Below, in pieces: positions 60,417 through 64,000 of a DNA stretch of 64,000 bases. How positions within the stretch are numbered: the stretch's first letter is position 1; every line of letters begins with the position of its first letter. A program made the translations under genes and the position numbers. This stretch comes from Poindextera sp965277425 (lineage in GTDB: Bacteria; Pseudomonadota; Alphaproteobacteria; Caulobacterales; Caulobacteraceae), in NCBI GenBank assembly GCA_965277425.1, contig CBDICR010000005.1, forward strand, positions 744,001 to 808,000, given 5' to 3'. The notes beneath the pieces were generated by a model, which saw only the letters and a program-made list of their open reading frames with translations, made no database searches and was not told where the DNA came from.

Positions 60417-63110
60417 TTAGAGCAGCAGGCGGTGGGTGGGCGTCGCCTTGGGCAGGCTGATCAGGATGCGGGTGCCCCGGCCGGCGATGAGCGGAGAGGC
60501 CGCCGCGATCCGCCCGCCCATAGCCTCGACGAAACCCTTGGCGATGGAAAGCCCCAGTCCCGCGCCCTTGGCGCCGCGGCTGCGGTCCGACGGTTCTTCA
60601 AGGCGGCGGAATTTCTCGAAAATCCGCTCGATGTCGGTCTGCGGGATGCCCGGCCCCTCGTCCTCGATGGAGATCACCACATTGCCCCGATCCTCATAGG
60701 CCGCCACGTCGATCGCCGAGCCGTCCGGACTGTAGGCGACGGCGTTTTCAAGGATGTTGACGATGGCCTGTTCGAGCAGGCCCGGATCGGTCTCCACCGA
60801 GGTCAGCTCGTGCGGAAAGTCGCGCGCCAGCCTGCGCGTCTCCAGCCGGCGGCTGACGCGGGCGATGGCCGCGGCCAGCACATCGCGCACGTCGGTCCAT
60901 TCCGAACGGGTTTTCAGCGCGCCGCCTTCGAGCCGGGTCATGTCGAGCAGGTCGCCGACATAGCGGTTCAGCCGCTCGGCTTCCTCGCGGATGCTGATCA
61001 AGAGGTCGCCGCGCACCTCGGATTTCAGCGTCTTGCCATAGTCGATCAGGGTGGTGGCCGATCCCATGACCGTGGCCAAAGGCGTGCGCAGGTCATGGCT
61101 GATCGAATTCAGCAGCGCCGCGCGCAGCTTGTCCGAGCGGCGCAGCGCCTCGTTCTCCACCGTCGCGGCCGCCAGCTCGGCCCGCTCCAGCGCCACCGCG
61201 CCCTGGTCGAGCATGGCCGAGACCAGCCGCTCCTCGTCGGCGCCCGTCTGGTCGTTGAGCTCGACCCCGGCGACGCCGGCCCGGCCGCGCAGCCCGACCA
61301 GCGGCCGGAAGGTCCAACCCACCTGGGGCAGGGTGCCGGTGCCGGCGCCGGCGGGCTCGCCCTTTTCCCAGGCCCAGCGCGCCGCGGCCAGCGCGCCGGT
61401 GGTCAGGAGCACGGTGGTCGGCGCGCCGGCGACCTGCACCAGGTCCTCGCCATTGGGCAGCAGCACCACCGCGCGTCCGCCGGCGGCGGCCGAAGCCTGT
61501 TCGGCCAGGGCCTGGGCGGTCTCGTCCTGGGTCGAGGCGGCGGAAAGCCGGCGGCTGGCGGCCAAGAGCGCGGTGACCGCCGAGGCGCGCTGGGCGGAAA
61601 GCTGCGCCTGGTCGCGCACGCGGCCGGACAGCCAGCCGGTGGCCCCGGCCACGGCGATGAAGATGGCGAAGGTGAAGACGTCGGTGGCGTGACCGATCAC
61701 CAGCGAAAAGCGCGGTTCGAGGAAGAAGTAATTGTAGGTGAGGATGGCCAGGGCGGCCGCGGCCAGGGCTGGCCTCAGGCCGTAGGCGAGGCCCGCCCCC
61801 AGCACGCTGGCCAGGAAGATCATCGCCAGGTCGGCGCCGGTCGAATAGCGGTCGAGCACGAAGGCGATGGCGTTGGCGATCACCACCAGCGTCACCGCCG
61901 CGACATAGCCGTGCCACCAGCGCGCCGCGCGCTTGGGCGCGGCGGTGAGGGGCGTGGTGCGTTCGTCCGGCGCGCCGGCGGTCACGAAGTGCAAAGCCGC
62001 CCCGCCCGAGCGCCGCAGCAGGGCGTTGGCGAGCGAACGGCCGGTCAGGACGCGCCAGCGGCTGTCGCGCGACTTGCCCACGACGACCTGGGTGACGTTG
62101 TTGCGGCCGGCGAAGGCGAGCACGGCGTCGGGCAGATCGTCGCCGGTCAAGACGACGCTGGTCCCGCCCAGCTGCTCGGCGAGCTTCAGCGCCTCGGCGA
62201 CCCGTCGCGCGGCCTGGGGATCGCGGTTCGGCCGGTTGGGCCGCTCGACGGTGGCCACGGTCCAGGGCGCGTCCATCAGATCGGCCAGCCGACGCCCGGC
62301 GCGCACCAGGGCGCCGGCCATGCCGTCGCCGGCGATCAGCACCAGGATGCGCTCGCCGGCCGCCCATGGGCCCTCGATGCCCTGGCGGCGCATGGCGTCG
62401 ACCATCTGGTCGTCCACCGTCTGGGCGGCGCGGCGCAGCGCCATTTCGCGCAAGGCCGTCAGATTCTCGGGCTTGAAGAAGTTGCTCGCCGCCACCCGCG
62501 CCGTTTCCGGCACATAGACCTTGCCGGCGACCAGCCGCTCGCGCAGCTCCTCGGGCGTGATGTCCACCACCTCGATCTCGGCCGCGGCGGAGAGCGCCGA
62601 ATCCGGCACCGTCTCGCGCACCCGTACGCCGGTGATCTTCCAGACCACGTCGACCAGGCTCTCCAGGTGCTGGACGTTCAGCGTCGTCCAGACGTCGATG
62701 CCGGCGGCAAGCAACTCCTCGACGTCCTGCCAGCGTTTGGGATGGCGCGAGCCGGGCGCGTTGGTGTGGGCGTATTCGTCGACCAGCAAGAGCTTGGGCC
62801 TGCGCGCCAGAGCGCCGTCGAGGTCGAATTCCATCAGCTGACGGCCGCGATAGTCGATCGGCTGACGCGGCAGGACCACAAGGCCCTCGGTCAGGGCCTC
62901 GGTCTCCTTGCGCCCGTGCGTCTCGACCACGCCGACCACCACGTCGGCGCCCTCGGTCCGGCGGCGCTTGCCGGCGGTGAGCATCTCGAAGGTCTTGCCC
63001 ACGCCCGGCGCCATGCCGAGATAGACCCTAAGGCGCCCGCGCCCCTGCCGCTTGGCCTCGGCCAGCAGCGCATCCGGATCGGGGCGGTTTGGCGCATCCT
63101 GGCTCATCAA
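60417..63110 (-). CDS. kdpD: KdpD sensor histidine kinase
   Basis: An 897-aa KdpD. The N-terminal KdpD domain has Walker A GMAPGVGKTFEML (about 32-44) and LLVDEYAHTNAPGSRH, then a USP-like domain (ILVLIAGDGMAGA), four helices (about 395-500), a GAF-like region, the HisKA motif with His 672 (SISHDLRTPL), and a HATPase domain (NILENAVAYSPDG, EDEGPGIP, GLGLSIAKGFVEAMGG). It senses low potassium or turgor. Its start overlaps kdpC by 4 nt. Confidence 0.96.
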   Translation of the reverse strand: MMSQDAPNRPDPDALLAEAKRQGRGRLRVYLGMAPGVGKTFEMLTAGKRRRTEGADVVVGVVETHGRKETEALTEGLVVLPRQPIDYRGRQLMEFDLDGALARRPKLLLVDEYAHTNAPGSRHPKRWQDVEELLAAGIDVWTTLNVQHLESLVDVVWKITGVRVRETVPDSALSAAAEIEVVDITPEELRERLVAGKVYVPETARVAASNFFKPENLTALREMALRRAAQTVDDQMVDAMRRQGIEGPWAAGERILVLIAGDGMAGALVRAGRRLADLMDAPWTVATVERPNRPNRDPQAARRVAEALKLAEQLGGTSVVLTGDDLPDAVLAFAGRNNVTQVVVGKSRDSRWRVLTGRSLANALLRRSGGAALHFVTAGAPDERTTPLTAAPKRAARWWHGYVAAVTLVVIANAIAFVLDRYSTGADLAMIFLASVLGAGLAYGLRPALAAAALAILTYNYFFLEPRFSLVIGHATDVFTFAIFIAVAGATGWLSGRVRDQAQLSAQRASAVTALLAASRRLSAASTQDETAQALAEQASAAAGGRAVVLLPNGEDLVQVAGAPTTVLLTTGALAAARWAWEKGEPAGAGTGTLPQVGWTFRPLVGLRGRAGVAGVELNDQTGADEERLVSAMLDQGAVALERAELAAATVENEALRRSDKLRAALLNSISHDLRTPLATVMGSATTLIDYGKTLKSEVRGDLLISIREEAERLNRYVGDLLDMTRLEGGALKTRSEWTDVRDVLAAAIARVSRRLETRRLARDFPHELTSVETDPGLLEQAIVNILENAVAYSPDGSAIDVAAYEDRGNVVISIEDEGPGIPQTDIERIFEKFRRLEEPSDRSRGAKGAGLGLSIAKGFVEAMGGRIAAASPLIAGRGTRILISLPKATPTHRLLL

Positions 63111-63694
63111 GCCCTAGGTTGGGCCATGGGATAGCGCGCGTCGAGGGCGCGATTGACGGCGAGCACATTGACCGTTGGCTCGCCGATGAACCCCAGCAGC
63201 GGCTGGCGGGTCTCAAGGCCGATCAGGTCGAGGATGTCCGCGAGGCTCGCGCTGCGTTGCGCGGCGATGCGGGCCGCCTGCAGACGGGCGTTGGCGGGGC
63301 TGACGTCGGGATCCAGGCCGCTGCCGGACGTAGTCACCGCGTCGGCGGGGATGAGGCCCGGCCCGTCGTCCTTGGCGATCTTGGCCGCATCGCCCTTGAC
63401 CCGGTCGATCAGCTTGGCGTCCATCGGCCCCAGGTTGGAGCCGCCCGAGTTCATCGGGTCGTAGCCGGCGCCGGCCGCCGACGGCCGCGGATGCAGGTAT
63501 TGCGGCTTGGCGAAACCCTGGGCGATCAGGGCCGAGCCGATCACCTGGCCGTGGGCGTCGCGCACCAGGCTGCCGCCGGCCTGGCCCGGGAAAACCAGGC
63601 CGGCGACCCCGGTCATGGCCAGGGGGTAGGCCAGGCCGAGCAGGAGGGTGAACAAGACCATCATCACGACGGCGGCTCTGAGTTGGGAAAGCAT
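63107..63694 (-). CDS. kdpC: Potassium-transporting ATPase subunit KdpC
   Basis: A 195-aa KdpC. One N-terminal membrane helix (RAAVVMMVLFTLLLGLAYPL), the SALIAQGFAKPQYLHPRPSA motif, SGSGLDPDVSPANARLQAAR, and a C-terminal VNVLAVNRALDARYP end. It stabilises the KdpFABC pump in the periplasm. ATG 63694 is the helix start. Sits between kdpB and kdpD. Confidence 0.96.
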   Translation of the reverse strand: MLSQLRAAVVMMVLFTLLLGLAYPLAMTGVAGLVFPGQAGGSLVRDAHGQVIGSALIAQGFAKPQYLHPRPSAAGAGYDPMNSGGSNLGPMDAKLIDRVKGDAAKIAKDDGPGLIPADAVTTSGSGLDPDVSPANARLQAARIAAQRSASLADILDLIGLETRQPLLGFIGEPTVNVLAVNRALDARYPMAQPRA

Positions 63695-63719
63695 GGGATC
63701 GATGTCCTCGGTCGCGGGT

Positions 63720-64000
63720 CTAGGCGAGGTGGATTGAGGTGAGCAGCAGGTCGATGATCTTGATGCCGATGAAGGGCGCGATGACCCCGCCGAGGCCATA
63801 GATGGTCAGATTGCGCGTCAACAGCCGGCCCGCGCCGATGGCGCGGTAACGCACGCCGCGCAAGGCCAACGGGATCAGGGCGACGATGATCAGGGCGTTG
63901 AAGATCACCGCCGACAGGATGGCGCTGTGCGGACTGTGCAGATGCATGACGTTGATCGCGGCCAGGGCCGGCAGGGCGACGACGAACATGGCCGGGATGA
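63720..64000 (-). CDS. kdpB: Potassium-transporting ATPase subunit KdpB, C-terminal part
   Basis: The last about 94 residues of KdpB, running off the right edge: membrane segments LHSPHSAILSAVIFNALIIV and NLTIYGLGGVIAPFIGIKII, as at the end of this P-type ATPase. The catalytic DKTGT region lies outside the window. The stop is 25 nt before the kdpC start. Confidence 0.94.
   Translation of the reverse strand, partial: IPAMFVVALPALAAINVMHLHSPHSAILSAVIFNALIIVALIPLALRGVRYRAIGAGRLLTRNLTIYGLGGVIAPFIGIKIIDLLLTSIHLA

Noticed and set aside
60378..63134. A 918-codon plus-strand frame opposite kdpD
   Set aside because: Shadow of kdpD; no recognisable domain.

Overview
The window is 64 kb of GC-rich, densely coding chromosomal DNA. 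It most likely comes from an alphaproteobacterium of the Caulobacterales (Caulobacter/Phenylobacterium type). The evidence is the set of lineage-typical genes: a CpdR-type response regulator beside an N-formylglutamate amidohydrolase-like gene, a SigF/NrsF ECF sigma/anti-sigma pair, an HWE-family hybrid kinase, a suhB/MmgR-like sRNA, and promoter motifs of the EcfG/SigT type (GGAAC..CGTT) and SigF type (GTAACC..CGAA). I see no rRNA, CRISPR array, prophage or intact IS. The only tRNA is tRNA-Val(GAC).

Layout. 0-4.5 kb: a PLP ornithine/lysine-type decarboxylase and a deoxyhypusine-synthase-like protein (putative polyamine pair) separated by a paired hairpin repeat; then a Zur-like regulator, an alpha/beta hydrolase and a DUF488 protein. 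4.5-7.9 kb: an envelope/stress block (DUF1328, a small membrane protein, a DUF883/ElaB-like protein, an HWE hybrid kinase and a DUF4142 lipoprotein) with one good and one near-match general-stress promoter. 7.8-15.2 kb: siroheme synthase with a vestigial methylase tail, a ParDE module, and a nearly complete molybdenum-cofactor cluster (MocA-like, moaA-D-E-B-C, moeA, XdhC-like). 15.3-25 kb: metabolic and housekeeping genes (aldo/keto reductase, hot-dog protein, acyl-CoA dehydrogenase, esterase, ileS-lspA, a lipoprotein).

25.2-29.6 kb: the most coherent regulatory unit. It holds a Tat-exported YedY/sulfite-oxidase-like molybdoenzyme, its likely cytochrome b partner, a Met/Cys/His-rich secreted protein built from a tandem repeat, and a DUF1223 protein. 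These face divergently a SigF-type ECF sigma factor and its NrsF membrane anti-sigma, with matching GTAACC-N15-CGAA promoters on both strands. 29.6-36.2 kb: glycogen debranching enzyme with a truncated SDR remnant, membrane and fasciclin proteins, an AraC regulator, an IS5-type transposase remnant and a TraB/GumN protein.

36.2-48 kb: mutL, methyltransferases, YjhX, rsmD, a Rieske oxygenase, an SDR, a VapBC module, a frameshifted O-methyltransferase, a VOC protein, an aminotransferase, a GNAT protein and typA. This stretch carries several gene remnants (AraC tail, TMEM175 head). 48-56.5 kb: sRNA with promoter and terminator, N-formylglutamate amidohydrolase-like gene, cpdR, SDRs, tRNA-Val, a serine hydrolase, a Baeyer-Villiger-type monooxygenase and a TPR plus ATP-grasp protein. 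56.6-59.4 kb: two overlapping tiny ORFs and a proline/threonine-repeat subtilase autotransporter-like lipoprotein. 59.4-64 kb: a small membrane protein and the kdpE-kdpD-kdpC-kdpB(partial) potassium-uptake operon, running off the right edge.
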